Part shown: one piece after another, positions 42,496-50,426 of the stretch
Layout of the letters: each line of letters starts with the position of its first letter
How positions within the stretch are numbered: the stretch's first letter is position 1
From: Candidatus Caldisaccharidevorator malaysiensis
Lineage (GTDB): Bacteria; Armatimonadota; Fervidibacteria; Fervidibacterales; Fervidibacteraceae
DNA length: 50,426 nucleotides
Direction: 5' to 3'
Assembly: GCA_025057575.1 (NCBI GenBank)
Contig: JANXBO010000017.1
Location: 1 to 50,426, forward strand
Program-made: the position numbers and the translations under genes
The notes under the pieces: model-generated
The model's database searches: none
What the model was told of the DNA's origin: nothing
Seen by the model: the letters and a program-made list of their open reading frames with translations, nothing else

Positions 42496-42610
42496 CCTCT
42501 CATCTTTTGTCCTGCACAGCCAGGACTCAACGCTTTTGGGCACCTTGCCGTTCCGGCAGGTTGCCGGGCTTCGTTGGGCGCGTTAACCCTCCGCCTCTCT
42601 TGATGAGAGG
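42496..42610 (-). ncRNA. SAM-I (S-box) riboswitch upstream of metK
   Basis: Read on the minus strand, P1 is CCTCTCATC (42610-42602) with GATGAGAGG (42504-42496), a perfect 9-bp stem. Inside are AGAGGCGGAGGG, then GAAGCCCGGCAACC, the P3 stem ending AAGGTGCC, a P4 hairpin GTCCTG/CAGGAC and AAAAGATGAGAGG: the conserved S-box core in order. SAM binding normally shuts off downstream gene expression; here the downstream gene is the SAM synthetase itself. Confidence 0.93.
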
Positions 42611-42688
42611 ATGCAAGCGCCTACGCCTGTTTTTATTGTGCCACCAAAGTAACCGAAAGGACCACATCGTGGCAAATTTCTTTTTACG

Positions 42689-45583
42689 ATGAGCAGAGTC
42701 TGGCGACGACGCATTCTTTTGGTTTTCGCCGCCCTTGCCCTTGTGGTCCTGTTGGCGCGCCAGATTGCCTGGTTCGCCACCGAGTGGCTTTGGTTCTCTG
42801 AATTGGGATATCGTCAGGTTTTTTTGATTCAGGTCTTTGCCAAGGTCCTGGTCGGTCTGGTCGTGGCAGTAATTTTTTTCTTCCTCATTTGGCTGAACCT
42901 GATCATTGCTTTGCGATTGATGCCGTGGAGAAGCCTGTATCGTTACCCGCCAGGTATCCTCGGTCGCTTCCTTTACTGGGCGGAGACGGGTTTTCGCTGG
43001 AGTCTGGCTTTGATTGCCCTGGCTTTTGCCGTCTCTGCGGGGATTGCTGCTGCCAGAAAATGGGAATCCGCCCTTCTCTTCTGGTTCGCTCAACCCTCTG
43101 GGGAAAAAGACCCTCTTTTCTTTAAGGACATTTCCTTTTACCTATTTCGGCTCCCTTTCTTCCGCTTTCTCCTCAACTACGGCATTAGTGCCTTGCTTAT
43201 TTCCCTTTTCGTCACGGCTGCCCTCTACGGCGCTTCAGCGGCTGCGGATCTGGTCTTGCGGGGGAGGTTCCCGCCGACCCTTAAAGGTCAGGTGCGCGCC
43301 CTGATCGCCTACGCCACCCCCAAGATTCGCCGGCATCTCCTCACTCTGGCAGCCATCCTGCTCTTGGCTTTCGCCGCTCATTACCGACTGGCGATGTTTG
43401 AACTGCTGTACGGTAAAGTCGGCGATGAGGCGGTTTGGGGAGCCGGCTTTACCGATGTGAAGATTCGGCTGCCGTCCGTTTGGGTTCTGATGATGACTTT
43501 TCTCTTGGGTGCCCTATTGGTCTTTTTCAATCTCTACCGACGGACCCCTGCGGCAGCAGGAATCGTTTTGATTTCCGTCTTCTGCCTCGCCTGGCTGACG
43601 GGGAGCCTGCTGCCCCGTCTTTACCAGCGGTTCGTTGTGAAGCCCAACGAAGTAGATATGGAAAAGCCGTATCTGGCTCATTCCATTAAAATGACCCGCA
43701 TCGCTTATGGGCTTTACGGCGATCGGTTCGTCTCCGCCAACTATCCTTACCAAGCCCAATTCACTGAGGACATTGCCGAGCGCTACCAATCTCTTTTGGG
43801 CAGCGTCCGCCTCTGGGACTACCGCTGGCTGAAAAAAGTTATTGAGCAGGTCCAGTCCATCAGACCTTACTATCAATTCAACGATGTGGACATTGACCGA
43901 TACCGGATCAACGGGGTCTACCGACAGGTAATGCTATCGGCGAGGGAACTGAACACCGACCGCCTAAGAGTTGCCGGTGGGCAGACTTGGCTCAACCGCC
44001 ATCTGCGCTATACTCACGGATACGGCGTCGTCGTCGCCCCCGTCAATGAGGTGGAGGCAGAAGGGCTTCCCGTTCTCTGGGTTAAGGATATTCCACCTCG
44101 CTCCCAAGTAAAGGGTCTGGAGGTCAAAAGACCCGAGATTTATTTCGGAGAACTAACGACGGATTATGTCGTCGTCCGGACCGGCTACGAGGAGTTTGAT
44201 TACCCGATCGGAGCTCGCGAATGGGCGACCTGCCGCTATCAAGGTAAGGGCGGCATACCGGTTGGTTCCTTTTTCCGCCGACTGGCTTTTGCTCTGCGGT
44301 TTGCTGACCCTTATCTCTTCCTCAGCGGTTACATCACTTCCGAGAGCCGAATCCTGTTTCGCCGACTGATTCGCGAACGCCTCGCCGCTGTCGCTCCCTT
44401 CTTAGTTTATGATGATGACCCTTACTTGGTCATTGACGGTGGGCGCCTATTCTGGATGTGCGATGCGTATACCACCAGTCAGTTGTTTCCTTACAGTGAA
44501 CCCATTACCATAGAGTGGACCGAGGCCGGCAGAATCCGCAAACTGTCGGCGAACTACATCCGCAATTCCGTCAAGGCTGTGGTGGACGCTTACCACGGAA
44601 CGACCACTTTTTACATAGCCGATCCTTCAGACCCAATCATCCAAACTTACAGCAAAGTCTTCCCCGGGCTCTTTCGCCCATTGGAAGAGATGCCCCTGGG
44701 TCTCCGGCGTCACATCCGCTATCCGGTCCGTCTTTTCCAAATTCAGGCGGAACGCTTGCGACTTTATCACATTGACGATCCAGAGCAGTTTTATAGCAGG
44801 GAAGATCTCTGGGACATTGCCCAAGAGGACATTGAGGGCACTTTGCAACAGATGGAGCCCTACTATGTGATGATGACCATCCCATCAACTGGTCCCAAAA
44901 CCCAGCGAGGAAATCAGGATTATGAGTTCGCCCTGATTTTGCCGATGACGCCTATGGGGAAACCGAACTTAGTCTCCCTGTTAGTCGCCCGCTGTGATCT
45001 GGAGAACTACGGTCAAATGGTTGCCTTGGAAATGCCCAGGGGAGAGCCCATTTTCGGACCCGCTCTCGTGGACGCTCGCATCAAAGCCGATCCCTACATT
45101 TCCCAACAAATGACCCTCTGGGGGCAACAGGGATCCCAGGTCCGCTGGGGCAACCTTCTGGTGATTCCTTTGGATAGTTCGGTCCTCTATGTCAAGCCTC
45201 TGTTTTTAGTCGCCGAGCAAACTCAGATACCGGAACTGAAAAGGGTCGTCGTTGCCACCCACGGGAAAGTCCGAATGGCGGAAACGCTTCCCAAAGCCCT
45301 CGCCCTTCTCACCACCGAAACCAGCCCTCAAACCGTCCCGCCAGTCGTCGCGGAACAACCCCCTGCGCCTCCGACTCCCACCCCAACGGTGACGACTGAC
45401 CTTGTTGCCCGCCTTGATGAATTGGAGCAAATCATCGTTCAAACGGAGGAAAGCGCTCGCCGAGGCGATTGGTCCCAGTTTGGTGCCGGACTTCAGCGCC
45501 TCCGCCAAAGGATTCAAGATTTGAAGAAAGAAGTCGGTGCTGACGGCAGAACGGAATCTACAGCCCCTCTTGCCTCTCCATAG
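42689..45583 (+). CDS. UPF0182 family large membrane protein
   Basis: 964 residues of the UPF0182/COG1615 family, function unknown. The N-terminal ~310 residues hold about seven membrane helices (ILLVFAALALVVLLARQIAWF; VFAKVLVGLVVAVIFFFLIWLNLI and so on). Then comes a long extracytoplasmic domain with YPYQAQFTEDIAERYQSLLGSVRLWDYRWL, ARELNTDRLRVAGGQTWLNRHLRYTHGYGVVVAPVN and YVVVRTGYEEFDYPIG, typical of the family. The C-terminus has a Pro-rich linker and an amphipathic helix (LDELEQIIVQTEESA). No clear ribosome-binding site precedes the ATG. The 3' end overlaps the convergent recombinase by 26 nt. Confidence 0.93.
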   Translation: MSRVWRRRILLVFAALALVVLLARQIAWFATEWLWFSELGYRQVFLIQVFAKVLVGLVVAVIFFFLIWLNLIIALRLMPWRSLYRYPPGILGRFLYWAETGFRWSLALIALAFAVSAGIAAARKWESALLFWFAQPSGEKDPLFFKDISFYLFRLPFFRFLLNYGISALLISLFVTAALYGASAAADLVLRGRFPPTLKGQVRALIAYATPKIRRHLLTLAAILLLAFAAHYRLAMFELLYGKVGDEAVWGAGFTDVKIRLPSVWVLMMTFLLGALLVFFNLYRRTPAAAGIVLISVFCLAWLTGSLLPRLYQRFVVKPNEVDMEKPYLAHSIKMTRIAYGLYGDRFVSANYPYQAQFTEDIAERYQSLLGSVRLWDYRWLKKVIEQVQSIRPYYQFNDVDIDRYRINGVYRQVMLSARELNTDRLRVAGGQTWLNRHLRYTHGYGVVVAPVNEVEAEGLPVLWVKDIPPRSQVKGLEVKRPEIYFGELTTDYVVVRTGYEEFDYPIGAREWATCRYQGKGGIPVGSFFRRLAFALRFADPYLFLSGYITSESRILFRRLIRERLAAVAPFLVYDDDPYLVIDGGRLFWMCDAYTTSQLFPYSEPITIEWTEAGRIRKLSANYIRNSVKAVVDAYHGTTTFYIADPSDPIIQTYSKVFPGLFRPLEEMPLGLRRHIRYPVRLFQIQAERLRLYHIDDPEQFYSREDLWDIAQEDIEGTLQQMEPYYVMMTIPSTGPKTQRGNQDYEFALILPMTPMGKPNLVSLLVARCDLENYGQMVALEMPRGEPIFGPALVDARIKADPYISQQMTLWGQQGSQVRWGNLLVIPLDSSVLYVKPLFLVAEQTQIPELKRVVVATHGKVRMAETLPKALALLTTETSPQTVPPVVAEQPPAPPTPTPTVTTDLVARLDELEQIIVQTEESARRGDWSQFGAGLQRLRQRIQDLKKEVGADGRTESTAPLASP

Positions 45584-46523
45584 GCTCTCTTTCCTCGTCT
45601 GACCCCACCTTTGCCTCACCCAGGGGATGAGATTGGCGGTGGGTTTCCTTTAACTGGGACAGACGGGCAATGTGGGTATACCGTTGCGTTGTCGTGATCT
45701 GGGAGTGTCCTAACAGTTCCTGAATGACCCTCAACCCTGCCCCTCCGTAGAGCAAATGAGTGGCGAAGGTGTGGCGAATCTTATGGGGAGAGATTTTTTT
45801 ACCGATCCTCCAAAGAGCATACCGCTCTACGATCCGAATCACCGTCTCTCTTCTCAACGGCAAGCCTTTCTTGGTGATCATTAGGACACCCCCCGACCTT
45901 CCCCGATCCCACTTGGCTCGGACTTGATTTAGATAAGCCGCAATGGCTTGTCGCGCAGATCGTCCCAAAGGAACTAACCGCTCCTTCCCACCTTTTCCCA
46001 TCACCCGAACGAAGCCCGTCTCTAAATCCACCTGATCCACCTTCAGCCCCACCAATTCGCCAACCCGCAATCCACACGCATAGAAAAGTTCCAAGATGGT
46101 CTGATTTCTCAACGACAGATCGGGGTCCTTCGTCAACGGCTGCTCATCGTTGAGCAGGTGATCCATTTCTTCCAAAGTCAGAAACAAGGGAATTGTCTCG
46201 GCTAACTTGGGACCGCTAATGTGAAGGGTTGGGTCCTGATCGGCTTTGCCGTTGCGAACCAGAAAACGATGGAACAGCCTGATGACGGTCAGTCGCCTTC
46301 CTATCGTCGCTCCAGTTAATCGCCGCTGGTGAAGGTAAGTCAGATAGGTCAAAACATCCTCCATCGTTGCCGCCGCCGGCGCCACGCTTCTCTCTTTCAG
46401 AAACTGCAAGTAACTTTTTAGGTCCAGCAAGTAGTCTTTTACGGAAGACTCCATTAACCCCCTCTCTGTCCGCAAATAAAGACCAAATTCCTCCACAATG
46501 GGCAACCAAGACACCGACTCCAA
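45558..46523 (-). CDS. Tyrosine recombinase, XerC/XerD type
   Basis: Site-specific recombinase of 321 residues, probably chromosome dimer resolution at dif. The N-terminal SAM-like core-binding domain is FGLYLRTERGLMESSVKDYLLDLKSYLQFL. Catalytic residues are visible in YACGLRVGELVGL (Arg), SPHKIRHTFATHLL (His-x-x-Arg) and LGHSQITTTQRYTHI (His and nucleophile Tyr). VRVMGKGGKERLVPLG holds the Lys. A C-terminal tail of about 35 residues follows. The start is a TTG without a good ribosome-binding site, so the N-terminus is uncertain. No flanking att repeats or phage genes were seen, which favours a housekeeping Xer over an integrase. Confidence 0.9.
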   Translation of the reverse strand: MESVSWLPIVEEFGLYLRTERGLMESSVKDYLLDLKSYLQFLKERSVAPAAATMEDVLTYLTYLHQRRLTGATIGRRLTVIRLFHRFLVRNGKADQDPTLHISGPKLAETIPLFLTLEEMDHLLNDEQPLTKDPDLSLRNQTILELFYACGLRVGELVGLKVDQVDLETGFVRVMGKGGKERLVPLGRSARQAIAAYLNQVRAKWDRGRSGGVLMITKKGLPLRRETVIRIVERYALWRIGKKISPHKIRHTFATHLLYGGAGLRVIQELLGHSQITTTQRYTHIARLSQLKETHRQSHPLGEAKVGSDEEREPMERQEGL

Positions 46524-46564
46524 GCCGTTAGCGTGATCTGACAGCCCCTATCTCCCCCGTCAGG

Positions 46565-47584
46565 CTACGATGGCAGCAAATCCTTGACCGACACAGGATG
46601 GTGTGAACGAGCGGACAGGTAGATCGCCTCTATAACCGCCATCGTCCTCAAGTTGTCCGCACCGCTGGTCAAAGGTTGTTCTCCTGAAAGAAGACAATGA
46701 CCAAAGTGCTCCCACTCAGCCTTAAAGGGGTCGTTCCTTTCGTATTCAAGCGCTTGCCAGGCAGACGGACCTGTTCCGTTGCCGGACAAAAACCACCCGC
46801 CAATGTTGTGGATCACCCCCTCTGATCCATAAATGGTTAACAGTTCTCCCCATGGACTCTGACGGGCGGCATACAGGCTGCCCAAATCGGCGACTGCTCC
46901 ATCCTCAAATTCCAATAGCGCAGTGGAAATGTCCTCACAATCCATCCCTGGGTTGATGCCGCTAATCCTCTCAACAGCAAAAACGGACTCAACCTCACCA
47001 ACGAGCCATCGGAGCAGGTCAATCTTATGCACACCAATGCTGATGACACTCCCGCCCCCCGCCAAATCCTTTTTGAAGAGCCAGTCACCAGGACCCCTAA
47101 TGGCGGCTAAAAACTGATCCACACTTGCCCGCACATACAACACCCGTCCAATCTGTCCGCTTTCCAGAATTTCCTTGACCTTGCGATGAACAGCCATATA
47201 GCGTTGCGTCTGCCCGACCATTAACATCTTGCCTGCTTGCTCTGATGCCTGAACCATCTCAATGGCTTCGGTGAGATTGTTCGCCATCGGCTTCTCCACA
47301 AAGATATGCTTCTTCTCCTGGGCTGCTACCAGCCCGACCGGGCGATGAAGATGATGAGGAAGTGTGATGGCGACCACATCACAGCCGCTGGACTTGATCG
47401 CTTCCTCATAATCAGTATAAACTGCCGCCCCACCGACCTCCGCTGCCCTTTTTTGAGCCGCTTCTGACACTACGTCGCAACAAGCGACAACCTGAAACAA
47501 ATCAGGAAGGTCTCGCAACGCCCGAAGATGGGCACCCGCAATGCCACCACAACCAACAAAACAAACTTTTATTGGTCGTTCCAT
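46565..47584 (-). CDS. Gfo/Idh/MocA-family oxidoreductase
   Basis: 339 residues. The NAD(P) loop is VCFVGCGGIAGAHLRAL, with ACCDV, the catalytic-lysine segment KHIFVEKPMANNLTEA, VGQTQRY and GGGSVISIGVHKIDLLRWLVG holding the His. The C-terminal domain includes YGSEGVIHNIGGWFLSG. It is probably a sugar or inositol dehydrogenase; it is only distantly similar to the one at 32305. GGGAGGAGAGAG precedes the ATG. Confidence 0.9.
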   Translation of the reverse strand: MERPIKVCFVGCGGIAGAHLRALRDLPDLFQVVACCDVVSEAAQKRAAEVGGAAVYTDYEEAIKSSGCDVVAITLPHHLHRPVGLVAAQEKKHIFVEKPMANNLTEAIEMVQASEQAGKMLMVGQTQRYMAVHRKVKEILESGQIGRVLYVRASVDQFLAAIRGPGDWLFKKDLAGGGSVISIGVHKIDLLRWLVGEVESVFAVERISGINPGMDCEDISTALLEFEDGAVADLGSLYAARQSPWGELLTIYGSEGVIHNIGGWFLSGNGTGPSAWQALEYERNDPFKAEWEHFGHCLLSGEQPLTSGADNLRTMAVIEAIYLSARSHHPVSVKDLLPS

Positions 47585-47716
47585 AACTCTCTCCTCCCCT
47601 GCACGGCGATCCTTAGCGACAAAGACGCTCTAACGGATCTTTGTGCCGTTTAATTGGCCACCACCGTCTTACCTATGCAATGTTAGTCTACCCCACACCA
47701 GCAAAGCCGAACTTTC
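47585..47716. other. Intergenic region between nadE and the oxidoreductase
   Basis: 132 nt holding an imperfect inverted repeat GATCC-TTAGCG (47608-47618) with CGCTCTAACGGATC (47626-47639). It could act as a weak nadE terminator or a regulatory site; I see no T-run and no convincing promoter. Confidence 0.25.
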
Positions 47717-49468
47717 TCAATACACCCCTTCCCACTCCCGAAAGCCGTTAGTGATCGGGAGACGACGATCCTTTCCAAATGCCCGATGGGTAATTTTAGG
47801 ACCCGGGGCAAACTGACGCCGTTTGTATTCGCTGCTATCCACCATCCAGGCAACCTTGCGAACTGTCTCTTCGTCATAACCCATTGCCACAATGTCCTGG
47901 ACGCTTCGGTCACCCTCCACATAGGCGGACAGGATGGCATCCAAGACCTCATAGGGAGGCAACTTATCCTGATCAGTCTGGTTCGGTCGTAGTTCGGCGC
48001 TGGGCGGTTTTGTGAAAACCCTTTCGGGGATGACTTCTTTTCCCGCCTTTTCGTTAACGAACCGGGCAAGTTTGTAAACAAGGGTTTTCGGAACATCCTT
48101 CAGAACAGCAAAGCCGCCGGCTGTGTCACCGTAGAGGGTGCAATAACCAGTGCTGGCTTCACTCTTGTTGCCCGTCGTCAAGACCAACCAGCCAAACTTA
48201 TTAGAAAGCGCCATTAACAAGGTGCCCCGAATGCGGGCCTGCAGATTCTCTTCCGTCACATCCTCCTTATGCCCAGCAAACACCGGGCATAAAGTTTCAA
48301 GAAAAGTCTCGTAAATGCGGTTAATGGGTAAGTAAAAAACTTTGATCCCAAGGTTGTTCGCCAGCGCTTCTGCATCTTGCCAACTGTGCTCTGACGAGTA
48401 AGGACCTGGCATAATGACTCCGTGCACATTTTCGGCTCCTAAGGCGTCAACGGCAATGCAGGTTGTTAAAGAACTGTCAATGCCGCCACTCATTCCGATG
48501 ACGACCTGTCGCATTCCGTTTTTGTGAATGTAATCGCGGGTTCCCAAGACCAGAGCAGAATACACCTCCTCCACAGGACTCAGAGTCGGAGCAAGAGAGA
48601 TAACGATCGGTGATCGCTTTCTTTTGTTGTCCCATGGTATGGATACGATCCGGACCCGGCTGTCACCGTTACCACTAACTATTGTATCCTGTCGCCGCCG
48701 AGGGTCGTGAAGCCGTGATCTCAAAATACCGATCAGGTCTATGTCGGCGACTACAAAATCCTCTTCAAACTGACGCCCCCTCGCTAAAATTTGCCCCTGC
48801 TCGTTGATTACTAAACTGGCACCGTCAAAAATTAGTTCGTCCTGACCGCCGACCAAATTCACATACGCCACAGCCGCCAAATTATCGGTCGCCCGCACCG
48901 CTAACATCCTCTCTCGCCATCCTAATTTGCCCATATGAAAAGGAGAAGACGAGATGTTGACAAGGATGTGAGCGTCGCCACCAAGGGCTTCCCAAAAAGC
49001 AGGACCAACGGGATACCATATGTCTTCGCAAATGCTAATCCCAACCCGCGCCTCACCAATCTGAACGACCAGTGCTTCTTGTCCCCTTCGGAAGTATCGC
49101 TGTTCATCAAAGACACCGTAATTAGGAAGGTAGTGTTTACGGTAGACGGCAACGATGCGACCGTTGTGGGCGACCGCAGCAGCGTTGTAGATGTCTTCAT
49201 CCTCGTCAACGCAACCGATAACGGCAACCATATGATCTGGGACTCGCCGAGCCAAATCGTCAACAGCAGCACGGGACTTTTCAATGAAATGGGGCTTCAA
49301 TAACAAATCCTCTGGAGGGTATCCGGTGATGACTAACTCTGGAAAAGCCACCAGATCGGCTCCGACTTCTGCTGCCTTTCTCAGACCCTCTTCTACTTTT
49401 TTCCTATTCGCCTCAATATTTCCAACGATGGCGTTCACCTGTGCCAAAGCGATGCGAAAGGTCCCCAT
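47717..49468 (-). CDS. nadE: Glutamine-dependent NAD+ synthetase
   Basis: Last step of NAD synthesis. 583 residues in two domains. The N-terminal glutaminase is of nitrilase fold (residues ~1-260) with FPELVITGYPPEDLL, YRKHYLPNYGVFDEQRYF and ISICEDIWYP giving Glu, Lys and Cys. The C-terminal ATP-pyrophosphatase domain has the loop VVIGMSGGIDSSLTTC, then LVLTTGNKSEASTGYCTLYGDTAGGFAVLKDVPKT and FTKPPSAELRPNQTDQDKLPPYEVLD. The ATG overlaps the stop of the upstream gene (TAATG). Confidence 0.97.
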   Translation of the reverse strand: MGTFRIALAQVNAIVGNIEANRKKVEEGLRKAAEVGADLVAFPELVITGYPPEDLLLKPHFIEKSRAAVDDLARRVPDHMVAVIGCVDEDEDIYNAAAVAHNGRIVAVYRKHYLPNYGVFDEQRYFRRGQEALVVQIGEARVGISICEDIWYPVGPAFWEALGGDAHILVNISSSPFHMGKLGWRERMLAVRATDNLAAVAYVNLVGGQDELIFDGASLVINEQGQILARGRQFEEDFVVADIDLIGILRSRLHDPRRRQDTIVSGNGDSRVRIVSIPWDNKRKRSPIVISLAPTLSPVEEVYSALVLGTRDYIHKNGMRQVVIGMSGGIDSSLTTCIAVDALGAENVHGVIMPGPYSSEHSWQDAEALANNLGIKVFYLPINRIYETFLETLCPVFAGHKEDVTEENLQARIRGTLLMALSNKFGWLVLTTGNKSEASTGYCTLYGDTAGGFAVLKDVPKTLVYKLARFVNEKAGKEVIPERVFTKPPSAELRPNQTDQDKLPPYEVLDAILSAYVEGDRSVQDIVAMGYDEETVRKVAWMVDSSEYKRRQFAPGPKITHRAFGKDRRLPITNGFREWEGVY

Positions 49469-50426
49469 TACGGAACCCTCCTTGATTCATATTGGGTCCT
49501 TGGCATTGGCAACGGTAAGATCCTGAGAACGATTTTTTGAATGTTTCCCGCCTTCCAAGTGTCAAAAACCACCTCTTCCCCTGGCATCCGAGATTGCTCT
49601 TCCCTTTCAATAAGTTGCATAAGCCCTTGCGGTGTGACAAAAGTTTTCCCATTAACACGATAGACAAGAGCATTGGACAATTGAGATCGGTAAGGCGAGT
49701 CGGGCGACACGGCAACGGACACTGCCCAGGGACCATTGATTTTTGCTGCCTTAATAAAGCGACTCGTGACAAAAGATGGTGTGAAAGCGTCGTAGATCGT
49801 CAGCCACCCTGCAAAAGCAGCGTCGGAGACTGATGACCGGTTGTTCCCGCCTGCCACTCTCGGCGAAGAGACTGGTTGGGAAGGCGCTGCTGCTTCCAGC
49901 GAAGCCTGAAGACCACGCAAAAGGCGCCTTGCCCTCTTGTCGGAGTCAACAAGAGGCACCAGTTGGTCGGCTGCCTCCTTCAAGTGACCCAACTTCCAAA
50001 GCAGCACCGCCTTCCAGATGCGTTCCGTTCGCCTTTTCCTCTCGTCGGGCGTGTAACGGTCCAAAAGGGTTAACGCCTCTGAAAACCGCCCGACGCCTTC
50101 CAGACATTCTATCTGATGGCGCAACCAATGCCTGTCTTTACCGTCCTGTGACAGTTCCTGAACGAGGGGCAGAGCCGCTTGGAAGCGACCAGTCCAAAGA
50201 AGATAGTGGGCGAGGGTGGCTTTTTGACGAGGCGACTGGGGACCCAAAGAGAGGGCTTTTCGTCCCGCCTCCCAAGCCGCTTCCCATTGACCAAGGCAGA
50301 GCCGTGCCATTGCCAAACCTGCCCAAGAATCCCCATCGATCGGGTCCTTCCTCACCGCCTTTTCCAATCGGTCCACGGTTTGCTGTGTAGGGGCGTTGGT
50401 CACATAGTGGACGACGAAGCCTTTGT
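49468..50426 (-). CDS. TPR-repeat protein with PDZ-like C-terminus (5' end probably outside window)
   Basis: The visible frame is open to the window edge. A GTG at 50403 is possible but has no ribosome-binding site, and codons before it (KGFVVHYV) look coding, so the gene probably starts outside. Residues from the edge to ~170 are TPR-like (DGDSWAGLAMARLCLGQWEAAWEAGRKALSLGP; FQAALPLVQELSQDG; RFSEALTLLDRYTPDERKR). After a linker, a beta-rich part ends SNALVYRVNGKTFVTPQGLMQLIEREEQ and IVLRILPLP, like a divergent PDZ domain. Function unknown. It is coupled to nadE by TAATG. Confidence 0.7.
   Translation of the reverse strand, partial: KGFVVHYVTNAPTQQTVDRLEKAVRKDPIDGDSWAGLAMARLCLGQWEAAWEAGRKALSLGPQSPRQKATLAHYLLWTGRFQAALPLVQELSQDGKDRHWLRHQIECLEGVGRFSEALTLLDRYTPDERKRRTERIWKAVLLWKLGHLKEAADQLVPLVDSDKRARRLLRGLQASLEAAAPSQPVSSPRVAGGNNRSSVSDAAFAGWLTIYDAFTPSFVTSRFIKAAKINGPWAVSVAVSPDSPYRSQLSNALVYRVNGKTFVTPQGLMQLIEREEQSRMPGEEVVFDTWKAGNIQKIVLRILPLPMPRTQYESRRVP

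Noticed and set aside
45558-46523. Phage or element integrase
   Set aside because: The protein is XerC/D-like and there are no att-like direct repeats, phage genes, tRNA or base-composition shift around it.
1-50426. CRISPR arrays, rRNA, tRNA and insertion sequences
   Set aside because: No regularly spaced repeats, no cloverleaf or rRNA segments, and no transposase-like protein were found by eye; a tool search would be needed to exclude short or diverged cases.

Overview
This is about 50 kb of a chromosome from a thermophilic, moderately GC-rich bacterium. The ribosomal-protein operon, prolyl-tRNA synthetase, Lnt, FtsB/DivIC-like protein, MurF and UppS are all bacterial. A pseudopilin of the H-X9-DG type, which is common in Armatimonadota and Planctomycetota, and a thermophile-style branched-polyamine operon suggest a hot-spring lineage such as Armatimonadota (Fervidibacter-like). 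The taxonomic call is inference. GTG and TTG starts are frequent, and Shine-Dalgarno (SD) sites include extended forms such as GGTGATC. I saw no rRNA, tRNA, CRISPR array or insertion sequence.

Layout. 1-6.3 kb: the 3' end of argG, a G-rich non-coding gap, a YqeG-type phosphatase on the minus strand, then a sugar ABC locus (one permease and two tandem substrate-binding proteins, with no ATPase in view) split by a minus-strand DNA methyltransferase. 6.3-13.9 kb: a plus-strand run with a TPR membrane protein, cutA, trpD, trpC, a GNAT acetyltransferase, a tiny basic protein, a GHMP sugar kinase, a pseudopilin, a pdxA-family dehydrogenase and a secreted protein. 13.9-18.3 kb: a minus-strand run pheA - lemA - ftsB/divIC-like - lnt - UlaG-like hydrolase. 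18.4-21.5 kb: accD, a HAD phosphatase and murF.

21.5-28.4 kb is the most striking region. A clear sigma-70-type promoter, a roughly 180-nt structured leader with a terminator-like hairpin, and then bpsA - pdaD - speD - speE - speB form a contiguous operon that should convert arginine through agmatine, N1-aminopropylagmatine and spermidine to the branched pentaamine N4-bis(aminopropyl)spermidine. It runs on into an ABM-domain protein, citramalate synthase (cimA) and a beta-hydroxyacid dehydrogenase. About 17 kb further on, an archaeal-type S-adenosylmethionine synthetase sits on the minus strand behind a clear SAM-I (S-box) riboswitch. The window therefore holds both the aminopropyl-donor supply and its main consumer, each behind its own structured leader.

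28.5-33.3 kb: a nitrilase-family amidase, an alpha/beta hydrolase, an amidohydrolase, a TrmH methyltransferase and a Gfo/Idh/MocA oxidoreductase. 33.3-41.1 kb: a housekeeping operon rpsB - tsf - pyrH - frr - small ORF - uppS - unknown membrane protein - rseP - proS, in which the usual cdsA position holds a protein without the CdsA signature and dxr is absent. 41.1-50.4 kb: metK with its riboswitch, a UPF0182 membrane protein, a XerC/D-type recombinase, another Gfo/Idh/MocA protein, glutamine-dependent NAD synthetase and a TPR/PDZ-like protein that runs off the window.
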